Source: Eutreptiella sp. 'Long Island Sound 2002' (taxonomy: Eukaryota > Euglenozoa > Euglenophyceae > Eutreptiales > Eutreptiaceae). From it: 64,000 bases of DNA. The position numbers were made by a program, and so were the translations under genes. The DNA lies in contig OZ038379.1 of NCBI GenBank assembly GCA_964036045.1, positions 76,527,992-76,591,991 of the forward strand, given 5' to 3'. The notes below the pieces were generated by a model, which saw only the letters and a program-made list of their open reading frames with translations, searched no databases and had not been told where the DNA came from. Numbering within the stretch: the first letter of the stretch is position 1; every line of letters begins with the position of its first letter. This document shows positions 1 through 10,497 of this stretch, piece by piece.

Positions 1-2084
1 ACCACGAGCCGCCACTCACCGGCCACCTTCTTGGGGACGACGAAGCAAGGAGAGGCCCATTCGGAGTGGCACGGCTCAAGCCAGCCTCTCTGGATGAAGT
101 CACGGAGAATCTTCTCCATGGCCTCCTTCCTCTCGCCCCTCAGGGCAAACTCCCGGTGACGATACACACGGGGGTCCTGCTTCAGTCGTATCTTGGCCTC
201 GCCATACAGTCCACGCACCGGTGGGGGAAACACAGGCTTTCCGCTGAAGAAGGTGTCCCCATACTTCTGCTGCAGCCTGGCCCTCAACGCCTGAATCTTG
301 GGGCAGTCATCGGACTCCGCCTTGGCTTTTCCGGGCACCTGGACCACGGAGCTTACTTGAGGGGTAGCGACCCCGCTCGTCTTTGGCTCAGGCGGTCTTC
401 CCAGGTGGCCCAAAGGGCCATCTCTGGTCTTGCCTCGGAATAGATCGCCGTAGGTGGGTGGGTTACCGCCAGGCGGCTCGTCCTGGCTGGACATGTGATC
501 CAGCACCCTCTGCACGAAGGTGTTCCCATCATAGGAACCGGAGACGATGGAGTCCACTTCCCACCAGGCTCTGTCCCGGCCCTTGCCCTCACGCTGGTTT
601 CCCCAGTCGTGAAAGGGCTGATCCATATACCCCTGAACCAGATCCAGCTCCTCTTCAGTGAGGGGGTCTTCCGATTCTCCGATGTCAACAGGGGGAACCG
701 CAAAGCATTGCCTCCAAGGCTCCGCTACGATGCGGTTGACACACACGAAGTCCGTGGCGTCGGCCTGATCAAGGCCCCCATCCACATAGTGGAATTCTGT
801 TGGCCATCTCTGGGGTGGCATGGGCTGTCCCTTAGCGTCCTGATAGACACTCTCTCCAGCCGGTAGGACGACCTTGTTTAAGGTCATGTTGGTCAATGAG
901 GCTACCCAATGTCGGGTACTTTCCTCCTCGGTGCATCCCATAGGAACAACCAGCACTGCCTTGGAGCGGTCCTTGCGAATCTTCGCTATCGCTCTTGGAA
1001 TGTCCCAACGGGGGCAATGGATCCACATCAATCCCTGATGCGGACCCCAGTGCTTCTTCCACGCGGAGTCCTGTGCGCTCCAGTACTTCTCACACACCCG
1101 AAGATGGGCGGAGGTTCCTGAAGAGAACGCACTCAGGGCCAGACCCGAAGCTCCCAAGTCCGCGACAACTCGGCTCGCCACTTCCGGCATTACGCCGTAC
1201 TCCTGGTTTGCAGGACCAGTTGGCTCAGGATCCAGCGCGGCCACCTCGAGCTGATTGCGTTCGGGGTGGATCCATTGGCATTCCACATGGTGCTCAGGTG
1301 ACGAGAGCCACGAGAGCTGGTCGTCCTGGTACAGGGTCATGGAGGCCTGGGCCGGGAGGACGCCGGAGTCCGTCTCCATCATGAAGTCGTACCCAACGAT
1401 CATGTCCCAGTCCATCTCGGCCTCGTAGAAGCCACCGTGCAGGAGGTTTCACTTGCCGAGGTCTGGGCGGCTCAGCTCACGATGGTTCACGAACTGCAGC
1501 GCAATGGCTGCTTCCTTCGTGCCTCCCACCATGTACTGGCCGTTCGCCACCCTCAGCCTGACAGGTTTCCGACTGTCGGTCAGACACTCTGGCGGAAGTA
1601 GGCCAGCCTTGACCAAGCTGACCTGTGCTCCCGTGTCGACCAATACGTCGAAGACCTTTTTCACTTCCCCGCACAAGGCACGGACTTTAAGGTGCAGCTG
1701 CCGCTCGCGCCCAACACGGCGCACGGCGTGCAAGCTCAGGATCTCCGGCCGTTCCAGAAGCTCAACAAGCGACTGGTGCAGGTCGTGGACAATGGGCTCA
1801 GGCTGCCCATCTGCATCATCCAGCTGCGGTCCGGGTGATCCTCCGATACTCTCGGAAAGATCTTGTAGTACATCAAACACGTTCTTGGTCGCGAAGGACG
1901 GACGGGTGCAAGGGTTCGTGCCTTCACTTGCCCTCACCCCGCCTCTGCGACTGGGTGCCAGACCGGGCCTTCCGCCCGCGGCAGTCCCCTTGTGCTTATC
2001 GACTCCCGACTGGGATGGTTCGGCGCGTCCCACGTCACCATCCTGCGACCGCCCTAGCTGGGGCCCTTGGCTGCAGGGGCCCCG
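1..2084 (-). CDS. pol: Pol of G1: aspartic protease and N-terminal reverse transcriptase (partial)
   Basis: The frame is open from 2084 down to the window edge except for one TGA at 1451-1449, where the G4 homologue appears to have Arg. The protease active-site motif is LVDTGAQVSLV (around 1650), with a flap-like region RKPVRLRVANGQ and the second conserved block IVGYDFM just after the TGA. A linker of about 350 residues with acidic and Trp-rich stretches follows. RT then begins with the typical gypsy blocks RLKQDPRVYRHREF, FIQRGWLEPCHSEWASP and PKKVAGEWRLV at the window edge. The product would be cleaved into mature enzymes by its own protease. It is in the same frame as Gag, with no start codon required, which suggests expression by stop-codon readthrough. 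The RT catalytic YxDD is outside the window, so activity cannot be judged. Confidence 0.85.
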
Positions 2085-2087
2085 CTA
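2060..2087 (-). promoter_or_regulatory. Candidate Gag-Pol stop-codon readthrough signal (UAG plus hairpin)
   Basis: On the minus strand, Gag ends in TAG (2087-2085). One base later comes a perfect 7-bp GC stem: GGGGCCC (2083-2077), loop CTGCAGCCAA, GGGCCCC (2066-2060). The downstream Pol frame is identical to the Gag frame and has no stop between the TAG and the protease. A stop followed by CGG and a close stem resembles known viral readthrough contexts. Readthrough is inferred, not shown. Confidence 0.6.
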
Positions 2088-4952
2088 GGGGGCGTCGGTT
2101 GTGGAAGAAGGGGTGTTCTCCTCCGCATCAACCTCGTTGACGCCCTTTTTCCTTCCCTTACGAGTAGGCTTCTTGTCCTTGTCCTTGTTCTGGTCGTTCT
2201 GGTTGTTCTCCTTGTTCTTGTTGTCCGACCTGGGGACCCAGTTCCTCTTGATCTCCTGGATCTCCTTGGCCAACTCGGTCCCCTGCGACACATGCTTGGA
2301 GAGCTTGTCCCTGTCCACCTCCACCTTGGCTTCCCGGATACCCGCGGGCGCACGCTTCTTCGACCCGTGCACCTTCTTGTAAACCTCCGTGTCGGCCTTG
2401 TGGGTGGGGCATGTTCGGTGGTCATGGTTGAATCCTTTCTTCCTCCCATAACACACGAGACAGCCATGCGGGTGAGCTCGTATGAACTCCCCAAAGGACA
2501 GCGGAGGGTCGTTAATGCGGCGAGGGTCCCTCTTCTCCTTCTTCTTCCAACCCGGCTGCAGGGGCTTCCAGCTTCCCCGGTTGTTCCCCGCGCTCAGGTT
2601 GTTGGCCACGAAGGCGCAAACGGCCTCCTCGGCGGGCTCATCGTCGTCGTCATCGTCGAGGAGAGTCTCGTCGCTGTCGGCTCCCGCCGGGTCCATGGCA
2701 GCTTCCCCGCCAGGTCCCTCGCCAACGTAGTTGACGTCGCGGTCGCCGGGGCTCAACCCGCGGGTGTGGTGGAGGTTTCGGTACTCCTTGAGCACCTCCC
2801 CTCCAACCCACCCCAGGATCTCGTCGCAGCTCATCCGCGCCGGGATGGCCTGCAGACGGATGGTCTGGCCGCTTAACTCACACTCGTCAAGGCGCCACAT
2901 CGCGGTCTTCTCGCGATCGCCTGAGACGGTGATGAGGAGAACTTTCCGCAGGGAGTGCCGTTTGACATCCCGGGCCACATTCTTCGTCGTCCAAGCCACC
3001 ACGTTCGTATGATACTCTTTGGGGACCATCATCTTGACCGTGTGGTTGGACTTGGCCCGCTTGGCTTCCTCCTTGGTGACCCTCTTGATCCATGCTTCCG
3101 GCAGCATGGAGAGCAGGCGAGCCTGCTCGTCACCCTCGTTCCAATCCTCCACGTTGCGGCGGAAGAGGGTGTAATGCCCTCGGAAGTCTCGCCAGTCCCG
3201 TAGGCGAATCTCCCCTCCATCATGCTGAAGCTTGATGGACTCCCACTGCTTGGCAGCCACCTGCGGAGCGTCCACCCGCTCCTGCTCGTTGAGCCACTTC
3301 TTGGCTTCCTTGAGGGTCTTGATTTTCCCCTCCTTGGTCGCCACGAAGTATAGCTCTCCGAGCACTTCCGGCAGGCGGTACCTTAACCGTCTGAAGACAT
3401 ACTTCTCCGCATCAGCGGGATGCATGTCCTCAGTAACAGTTACCCCCCAATCGTCCAGCTTCTCCAAGAAGCGGTCGAGGTTGAGGGGGTTGCCGTCGTA
3501 CATGGGGGGCTTGATGTCCTTCAAGTCTTCCCACACGGCGGCATCCGCGGCCTTAGAGACCATGAACGCCGGCCGCGAGGTTGACCGAGGTTCCCATCGG
3601 CCTCTCCCACGGACTCCCACGGCCGCCACGTCAATCTCCTCCATGGAATCCCTGTGGCTACGCCGCGGTTCCTCCATGTACGCTGAACCCAGATGTTCAC
3701 GCCGTATTCCTTCCATGTATGCCTGCTCATCACGGCGCCGGCGGCTGCGTTCAGCGGCCTCCCGTCGTACACCACGCGGCGGGCTGATGTCGAACTCCTC
3801 CAGGTCCAGATCCAGGTCCTCACCTCCGCCGACGTCCCACTCCACGTCTCCTCCGGGGACCTCATCCCTGAGTGCACCATAACGTCCTCCAGCCATTGAG
3901 ATTGGCTCCGGGGCTGGTGCCTGGCGTCGGGGGCGTACAGGCGTCCGCGGTGGAGCACAGCGGTTGTGGTAGTCCGAACTGAGCCACTCATCACGCCAAT
4001 CCTCACTGCCACTGCCGGGCGGCACGCGCTCGTTGCGGCGGCCTGCGCTGTGGTGAGAGGGGGCGGTAAGAGAGGGGGCACAGGCGCTGGGGCGACTCCT
4101 GGGGGCTCCGCCAGGGGCGTGGGGTCTGCCTGGACCTGGTCCGGGTCCCCAGCCGTCGTCCGACGAGCCAGACTCCAGGGGTGGGTGGTCGCTGCCGACG
4201 CTCCGACGGGCTTCCAGCGCGTCCAGCCTCGGCTGCAGGCCGCTGATGACCTTGTTCAGCGACTTGGTCTCGCCCCTGGCGATGTCCAGCTCCCTCTGCG
4301 CGCGCGCGGCGACCCTGGCGATGCGAGTCATCTCGCCCTTGCCCGTGTCTACCTCGCGCTCGAGGAACTGGACCCTCCTGCGGAGGTAGACAATCCACCG
4401 CCAGGTAGTATCCGGGTCGCCGTTCCCTGGTGGGTCGTCGGGGTCCCCAGGGGGTCCTCCAGGAGGGCCTCCGCCGGGTCCACCCGGTCCAGGGGGTCAT
4501 CCCCCGCCCGGTGGTCCGCCTCCAGGGGGTCCACTTGGTGGGCGTCCTCCAGGGGGTCCTGATGGTCCTCCGCCAGGGGGTCCCGGTGGGTCTCCGCCGG
4601 GTCGCCTCGGTGGGTCTGAGGATGGGCGCTTCTTCGTGATGCTGAAGTCCATGTCGTCATCCTCGTCCATGTCGCCCCACCTGGGCGTCTCTGTCTCGGA
4701 AGACTCCGAGCTCCGGTAGGGAGGAGGGAGATCCTCATCCTCGCCTTCCGGTTCCATGGGGACGTCGCCGCCTCCTCCGCCCGTCCAAGCCACCACTTGG
4801 CGATGTCGGTGGCCTCGTTCATCCCCGTCGCTGGCAGTGAAGAAGGGGTCACTGTCGTGGGGGTGTCCACCTGCTGGCCTCCGCGGCCTCTCGGGGGTCT
4901 TCCCCTTGCCCTTCCTCCGTCGATGGGCAGTGCATGGGGCCACTGCTCCCAC
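2085..4952 (-). CDS. gag: Gag polyprotein of G1 with extended CCHC zinc knuckle
   Basis: Nucleocapsid-type structural protein that would package element RNA. From its N-terminus it shows an acidic/proline-glycine-rich stretch (a long run of PPGG-type repeats), a charged coiled-coil segment, an Arg/Glu-rich region, then a conserved core beginning near IKPPMYDGNPLNLDRF that fits the retrotransposon Gag domain, and an Asp-rich linker. A zinc knuckle at about 2463-2410 reads C-x2-C-x8-H-x4-C, longer than the usual C-x2-C-x4-H-x4-C. The C-terminal tail is Lys/Asn/Gln-rich. A single in-frame TGA at 4499-4497 separates the Pro/Gly segment from the 748-residue main body; both sides remain open, so I read it as a nonsense mutation (Gly codon context) rather than a real end. 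Gag ends in TAG at 2087-2085, in frame with Pol. Confidence 0.8.
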
Positions 4953-6381
4953 TGCTGCCCGTGTCGGCCTCGTCCAGCGTCATCGTGGAGGAGGCGTCCC
5001 CTTCGAGAAGCTTTCGAAGGGTCTCCACTCGTGATCCTCCCGGGGGAGTCTCGCGGCGGAGTTTGGCCTCTGCCTCCTCCATTGCGGCGGCGGTGGCTGC
5101 GACAGCCCGCACTTCGGCTTCCTCCCGAGCACGAGCCGCCTCGGCATCCCGGGCCTGCTGCAGCCGCGCCTTCTCCGCTTCCAACGCCGCCAACTCCGCC
5201 TCCGTCCTGGCCCTCTCCTCAGCGACCTTCCGTCGCGCGGCCTCGATGGCGTCCTTCTTGGCGGCGTCCGCATGGGCCTTAGCCGTCGCTTCGGCGTGGG
5301 CCCTTTCCTCCGCCTCCTTCTTTGCCCTCTCTTGGGCAAGCGCCTCTGCCAGCGCCTTCACCTCGGCATCCTTGCAGGCAATGGCCTCCTGCGTCAGGCG
5401 GGCTTCCTCGTCGGCTGCCCTGATCCGGGCCGCCACTGCCTCATGGGCGGCCGCAGCCGTGAGACCGGCAGCGATGGCTGCAACGGTCGAGGCGTGGTAG
5501 CCCATGTCTCTGCCCCACTCGGTGGCCTCTTCATGGGTGATGCCGACGGCGCCCTCCACGGCAGCGTTCTGCTGCGTGGCCCGTTGCCGGGGAACCCGAA
5601 GGTTGCAGGGCACCCCACAGGTGCGCTCGCAGGCGCGCGCCACATCCCTTTGGTGGGGAGCGACACTGCTGCTGGAGCTGGCCTGGTCGGCTGGCATCCT
5701 CCCACGGTGGGCCGACTCCACGTCGCTGCTGGGGCCTGACTTCCTCAGGAGCAGCGGACGGGGCTTGGCCTTGGTCTGCTTGGCGACTTCCATGAAGTCA
5801 CCAAGGGTGGCGTGGCCGGGGTGGTGACCACCATTGGCCCGTTGGGGGCCGTGGGCTGGGGTTCCGCCCCTGGCGCCTTGAGCGGCTTCGGCGGCCAGGG
5901 ATTCCTGGTACTCCCGCCACTTCCTGTCCCGCCTCCTGTCCCCGGCGGAACGCTTCTCCTTCCCAGGAGACGCGCTGCTGCCCTGCAGCCTGCGCTCGTT
6001 CCCCAGCTCCGGGAACTCCTTCTCGATCATGTCCCACATGGAGACGTTGATCGAGGCGCCCGACGGGTACTCGTTGGGGGTCTCGTCCCCCTCGATCCTG
6101 TCGGGGCGCAGCCCTTCGCCGGGCCTGTCCGGGCGGGTCCAGGTCCTCCAGCGCTTGTGGCGGAAGCGGTACTCATACCCTTCCGCCCGCAGCCACTCCT
6201 CCACTGCCCGCAGGCGGTCCTTGCCCATGCCCTCGCGGAGCTCGAAGCTCCCGGGCATGCCGCCTTCGCACTGGGGATTGCTGTGGCGGTACTGCTGCCC
6301 CCACAGCAACCCACGCAGTAGGCGCGCCGCATGGGGGTAGGGCTGCGGCCAGGTCTTACTCGCCTCGTCCCAGATCACCAT
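4849..6381 (-). CDS. N-terminal Gag-like ORF of G1 with long Ala/Glu coiled coil
   Basis: A 510-residue ORF directly upstream of Gag in another frame. Residues 1-130 are Trp/Arg-rich (WDEASKTWPQPYPH near the start) and about residues 280-450 form a long Ala/Glu/Arg heptad-like coiled coil (runs such as AEERARTEAELAALEAEKAR). It overlaps the next Gag segment by about 100 bases, and switching to it requires a +1 shift. It may be the true N-terminus of Gag joined by frameshifting, a separate ORF, or one protein broken by an indel. I do not recognise a named domain. Start chosen as the first Met of the open frame. Confidence 0.6.
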   Translation of the reverse strand: MVIWDEASKTWPQPYPHAARLLRGLLWGQQYRHSNPQCEGGMPGSFELREGMGKDRLRAVEEWLRAEGYEYRFRHKRWRTWTRPDRPGEGLRPDRIEGDETPNEYPSGASINVSMWDMIEKEFPELGNERRLQGSSASPGKEKRSAGDRRRDRKWREYQESLAAEAAQGARGGTPAHGPQRANGGHHPGHATLGDFMEVAKQTKAKPRPLLLRKSGPSSDVESAHRGRMPADQASSSSSVAPHQRDVARACERTCGVPCNLRVPRQRATQQNAAVEGAVGITHEEATEWGRDMGYHASTVAAIAAGLTAAAAHEAVAARIRAADEEARLTQEAIACKDAEVKALAEALAQERAKKEAEERAHAEATAKAHADAAKKDAIEAARRKVAEERARTEAELAALEAEKARLQQARDAEAARAREEAEVRAVAATAAAMEEAEAKLRRETPPGGSRVETLRKLLEGDASSTMTLDEADTGSSGSSGPMHCPSTEEGQGEDPREAAEASRWTPPRQ

Positions 6382-9179
6382 CGGTGCTCTCGATGGGGTG
6401 GTCCTGGGGTGGTTGTTGAGGTGGGTGTTGCAGCACTGGACTGGGAGTGCGGCTGGTGCTGGTCAGCCGGTGGTTGTGGAGGTGGTTGACGCGACTGGGT
6501 GTGCGGCCTTGCTGGTCGGCCGATAGGACTCGCTGATGAGGGAGTCCTGGTCTGTTCACCTCCTTCACGGTCGCGGCGCGGTCAGGGCGATGCTCTGGAC
6601 GGCGCTGCGGGCTCTGGGATGAACTCAGCGCTGTCGCTGGGCGGCGCTGCGAGCCGCTGCGCTGCGCTGCGAGCTGCGAGCTGCGAGCTGCTGCGCCACG
6701 CTGCTCGGGGTTGGTGGCCCCGAGTGGCACGCGAGGGATGGGTAACCCCGCGGCGGTGAAACGCTTTTGACGCGTTCCCGTGGGGGGCCTGGCCACGGGA
6801 CGCTGCGGTGGACACGCGCAAGTGAGCAGGCAGGCAAAGCACTACGCTCACAGGGGCATCAATGCGCTCATGTCATGTGACAAAGCGTTTCAGGATCCTT
6901 GCCACTCTGAAACAAGGGAACAAGATTATGTACAGCAACACATCAGGATATGTACACATGGGGTTAAGACTGGACTGGGGTAAGGGCATCACAGGACAAT
7001 AGACACTCAGTCCCAACTCATATCCCAATTCCAGGTCCAACCCTCCCAGTGGCTGGTGGGGGCGGGGGCTCAAACACAACCCATGCCCTGCTCAGTCCGG
7101 ACCCTGAAACCCTGCCAATCGGGGTGTTGTCCCGCCCAGCCACAGGCGAGTTCCTGGGAATCAAGAATTTCCAAGGCCAACCGACAGTGGCTCCCTATGC
7201 TCCCTTAACGGCAGGTTCCAACTCCCCTCTGAGCCAGAGATATGGCTCCGCCATTATCCCCTAGGAGTTTGTAGCTGAAAATGGGCTGTTTCAGCCCAAA
7301 CTGATATTAGCTCAAAAATCTCCAGAATTGACCCCTCGTCTGGACCTGCCAGAGGTAGGGACGAGGCAACTGACCCTATGCCCTTCGAGTACGAACTCGC
7401 TGGAGCCCTCACCCAACCTGGTTCCCTCTGAGGTCCCGGCATCAGGGCACCACAGGTTCGTCAAGTGGGGTCATGATGCCAAAGTCACCACAATTGGCAC
7501 AATTCTCACGAGTGGCCCGCCCCGCCAGGGCAAGGCCAATGGCTCACAGGATAGGAGGTAGGACCTAGGACTAGTATCTGAGTGTACTACTTTGAATTGG
7601 GTCCGGGCTCCCTGTGGGCATAGAGATATGGGGCGGCCAATTGACCACACGGGGGGTTGAAATTCGGGTCCCAAAAGGGGGTCATTTTGGCTGCCTGAAA
7701 TGAGCCAAAATTTGGGGTGCCCCCAACAGTATATCTCCACGCCGGCTTGGAGATCTGATCTGCCATTCCATACACGATTAATCGGGAGTCTAACGAAAAC
7801 TCCCATGCACTTGGTTCTCAAAGATCTTCATGTCACTTGGTGTGGTGACAATCCCAATTGGGTCCACAAATGCCAAAATGGCAAAATTGCCCACACTCAC
7901 TCTGGGCTAGCACCTTAACGAAGGTTGCTCCGCTTCGCCCACGTGGTGTGTGAACCATGGGGACCAATATACATAACACCCATGTCATATATGGTCCATT
8001 GGTCCATGCGTCCGGCGTGCACGGGTGGGCTGAACATAGTGCACGGCGGGCAGCAAACGTGGAAAATTGCCCAAAATGGCCAAAAATGCGCACACTCATG
8101 GTTGGGGCAAATGAGGCACATGCCCGACTTGGACCGGAGTGTGCCATAGGATTGGTATCAAGTCATATGTGTCCAACATATCTTTTGGGCGTCGCCCAAC
8201 TCCTCCGGTTTTGGGAATGGCAGGGTCGCCATGTGAGCCAATGATTTGGGATAGTCCCAAATCGCCAACATGGCGGCCACGGTATGCCAAGCCCAAGATG
8301 AGTTATTCGCCGGTTCCAAGATATGTTGAGCACCGAAGTATGTACCCTCATAACATACTTGGATCATGATGTCAATTGAGCGCAACGTTGAGATACACGG
8401 TTGCCACTTGACATCATGACGGGCCAAAAACGGCAAAATTGGCAAAAAGACACACAAGAGTGCCTTGAAAGGCGCAAAAATATATTATAATATCTTCGGC
8501 GTGGATTGAGTAATCAGCCAATCCTTCTAAACACAATGACTTGACACCAATGACCTCAGATCCCACATATGTGCTCCACTTGGGGCGCTTTGAAAGGTCA
8601 CGAGCGCTACTTCCCAAGTGGGCACATGAAAATATGGAAAATTGCAAAACACACACCTTGCTCCCAACACATCGCTTTGGGATCGCCACACAAGCTTCCC
8701 TCCACGAAGGTTAGGCTTGCACTTGATCGTGGGGAGTATGGAAAATGGGGTTTGCGCAATATGAGGTCCATTGGCGGGTTTGGCTTGGAGCGATGGACCC
8801 GCCAAATGGGCACGCAACACAACACAAGGCACATACTCCATATTGCCCAAAAAGGTAGCTCCCCCCGCGATATGTCATGCCCCTCCAAGGGCATAACTTT
8901 GTGTCAATCGCTCATAGGAACTCAGGGAGAGTTCCTATGCAACATCAACACTCGCGCGCTACACTCGAAAGTTATCTTAACGCACGCAATACCATGGCCA
9001 AAGAGTTATAACGCAAACTCTACCCTCTTGACCATGATCCATTACACTAGCGCGCACGTGTGGAGACGCAAGGCATATAATGCTTCCTAAATTACGTCGG
9101 GAGTATGGTGAATACATCCCACGTTTCCTTACTCTCATTCCTCGCAAGCGGCACGAGATATGACCCTCACAAGTGGCCT
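6382..9179. other. Gene-free stretch upstream of G1
   Basis: 6382-6840 is GC-rich and probably the 5' leader of G1; it contains a short GCTGCGAGCTGCGAGC-type direct repeat near 6655-6690. From 6840 the DNA is AT-richer, with stop codons in all frames. Short phrases such as AAAATTGCC and CAAAATGGC recur near 7870, 8060, 8430 and 8630, suggesting an old degenerate repeat. I see no coding region, tRNA or LTR I can support. Confidence 0.5.
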
Positions 9180-9251
9180 CACGAATCAACTTTGTTTTGC
9201 CCATATCTATAAGACAAATGGAGGGCAAGACAAGAGGAAAGTTGATTCGTG
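9180..9251. repeat. Inverted repeat, 14-bp perfect arms
   Basis: CACGAATCAACTTT (9180-9193) is the exact reverse complement of 9238-9251. Inside, TTTTGCCC and GGGCAAGA nearly extend the stem, so the transcript could form a 72-base hairpin. It could be a MITE remnant or a small-RNA precursor; nothing else identifies it. Confidence 0.6.
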
Positions 9252-9457
9252 CATAGGGAAGCACGTAGGTCCACTCGAAAGAGGTCAAATAAAGTGCGGG
9301 GATGTCGAAGTCGAAAATCCGATTTCTTCATCCTGAAAAATTCGGATTAAGGTTGCGAGTGTAAGATGTGAAAATTGCGGATGCATCAATGCAATTCCTG
9401 AAGACTTTAGAGTCTTCGTCACGATTTGCGCTAAAATATCTGTATACAACAGTTAAA

Positions 9458-9493
9458 CTGGCGGTTACGCTAAAGTCGTGAGCTAACCGCCAG
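9458..9493. repeat. Inverted repeat, 10-bp arms and 16-base loop
   Basis: CTGGCGGTTA (9458-9467) pairs perfectly with TAACCGCCAG (9484-9493). Function unknown. Confidence 0.6.
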
Positions 9494-9602
9494 CTGTCAA
9501 AACAGTGAATATCGGAACGGAAGCGTAAAAATTGACGGAAACAATATGAAAATAAAACCCTGTTGATTCCTGATGTTCTGATATATAAATCTCCGCTGGC
9601 GG

Positions 9603-9621
9603 CGCATCGGTTGCCGATGCG
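9603..9621. repeat. Hairpin, 8-bp stem and 3-base loop
   Basis: CGCATCGG, loop TTG, CCGATGCG. It is terminator-like in shape but has no following T-run and no gene context. Confidence 0.5.
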
Positions 9622-9675
9622 GGGCTATACGGCACGGAACACGCTTCTGCCGGGCTCGCACCGGGCGTCAACGGG

Positions 9676-9755
9676 CGTCTTCCCTTCCGTACATGGGGTT
9701 AGTGGACCGGAGACCCGTCTTCCCTTCCGTACATGGGGTTAGTGGACCGGAGACC
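9676..9755. repeat. Perfect 40-bp tandem duplication
   Basis: The 40 bases at 9676-9715 are repeated without change at 9716-9755, which implies a recent duplication. It lies just left of a truncated gypsy fragment. Confidence 0.9.
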
Positions 9756-9802
9756 GGTTGTATGCCCTACCCTAGCCATGGGGTTCTGGGTACCGCTTCA
9801 GT

Positions 9803-10495
9803 AATGTTGGTACACTCTGCCTTGTGTGTACTTGGGACTGGAAGGGTATGGCGTGTTCGGGCCAACCTTTGGTGAGGGTAACGGTTGTAGAGTGCCGTCT
9901 TGATGACGTCGACAACAGATCAACTCAATCAAGGTTGGGCCTTATCGAAGTTCTTTGCCAAAGGCAACCCGAAGGCAGCGGTCTATGTCAGCTTCAGGAG
10001 GGTCACCAGGGTTGACTGACTGGTCTGGTATCTCGTTGCTAGCGTTGTCGGGGCGTGTTGCAGATTCGTGCAGATCCTCCGTTGCCAGCTCTTCGACTGG
10101 CAACGTCTCCAGCTCCCCCGGCTGGACGACTTGTTCTGCGTCAAATTGGGGTTCTGGGCACGCGTCAGTATTGGCATAGGGATCCTTCCCCACGGAACCT
10201 CCACTTCGAAGCAATACGTACAGATGGTAGTATGGCTGGGGCCACACCTCGTCGTCTGAGAAGGCATCTTGGAGTACACGCAGAAACTCATCAACAGGTT
10301 CCCCTTTAGGTAAAACCCAGTTTTGGACCAAGGGTACCATAAAAGGTCGCGTGCGTGTGGCCATGAATTGTCTCGACGTCAGGCGAGAACATTCGTCTTC
10401 GGCTGCGTTCTCGAGACCAGGCACAGATAACAACGTGAGGCTGTACTCCTGGTGTTCTGGATTTCGCAATTGTTTTTAAGTTAGCGAGCAAAACC
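9803..10495 (-). pseudogene. Gypsy pol fragment: RNase H end and RNase H-integrase linker (G2/G3 family)
   Basis: Minus-strand reading gives the RNase H exit ARYLKT-like (as LLANLKT), then YSLTLLSVPGLENAAEDECS, the usual gypsy block after RNase H (normally YVPGxxNxxADALSR), and an acidic linker ending GKELR near 9942. The same segment occurs at 18887-19437 and 44173-44654, at roughly 85-90% identity by eye. The left end stops near 9800 and the right end stops inside RNase H at about 10495, where R1 begins. It is a fragment only. Confidence 0.75.
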
Positions 10496-10497
10496 AA

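Larger units (their letters stand above)
1..6840 (-). mobile_element. Ty3/gypsy LTR retrotransposon G1 (runs off the window start)
   Basis: Reading on the minus strand, this region gives a coiled-coil Gag N-terminus (6381 to 4849), Gag with a zinc knuckle (4952 to 2085), then protease and the start of reverse transcriptase (2084 to 1). That order is Ty3/gypsy. The 3' half (rest of RT, RNase H, integrase, LTR) lies beyond position 1. I could not identify the 5' LTR or primer-binding site; the right-hand limit near 6840 is only where GC-rich coding-like sequence gives way to AT-richer DNA. Only two in-frame TGA codons and one frame change interrupt about 6 kb, so this is the least decayed gypsy copy in the window. 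Its protease and RT resemble those of G4 at the other end of the window, which faces the opposite way. Confidence 0.85.

Noticed and set aside
9603-9621. Rho-independent terminator
   Set aside because: No T-run follows the hairpin, and there is no upstream gene or bacterial context.
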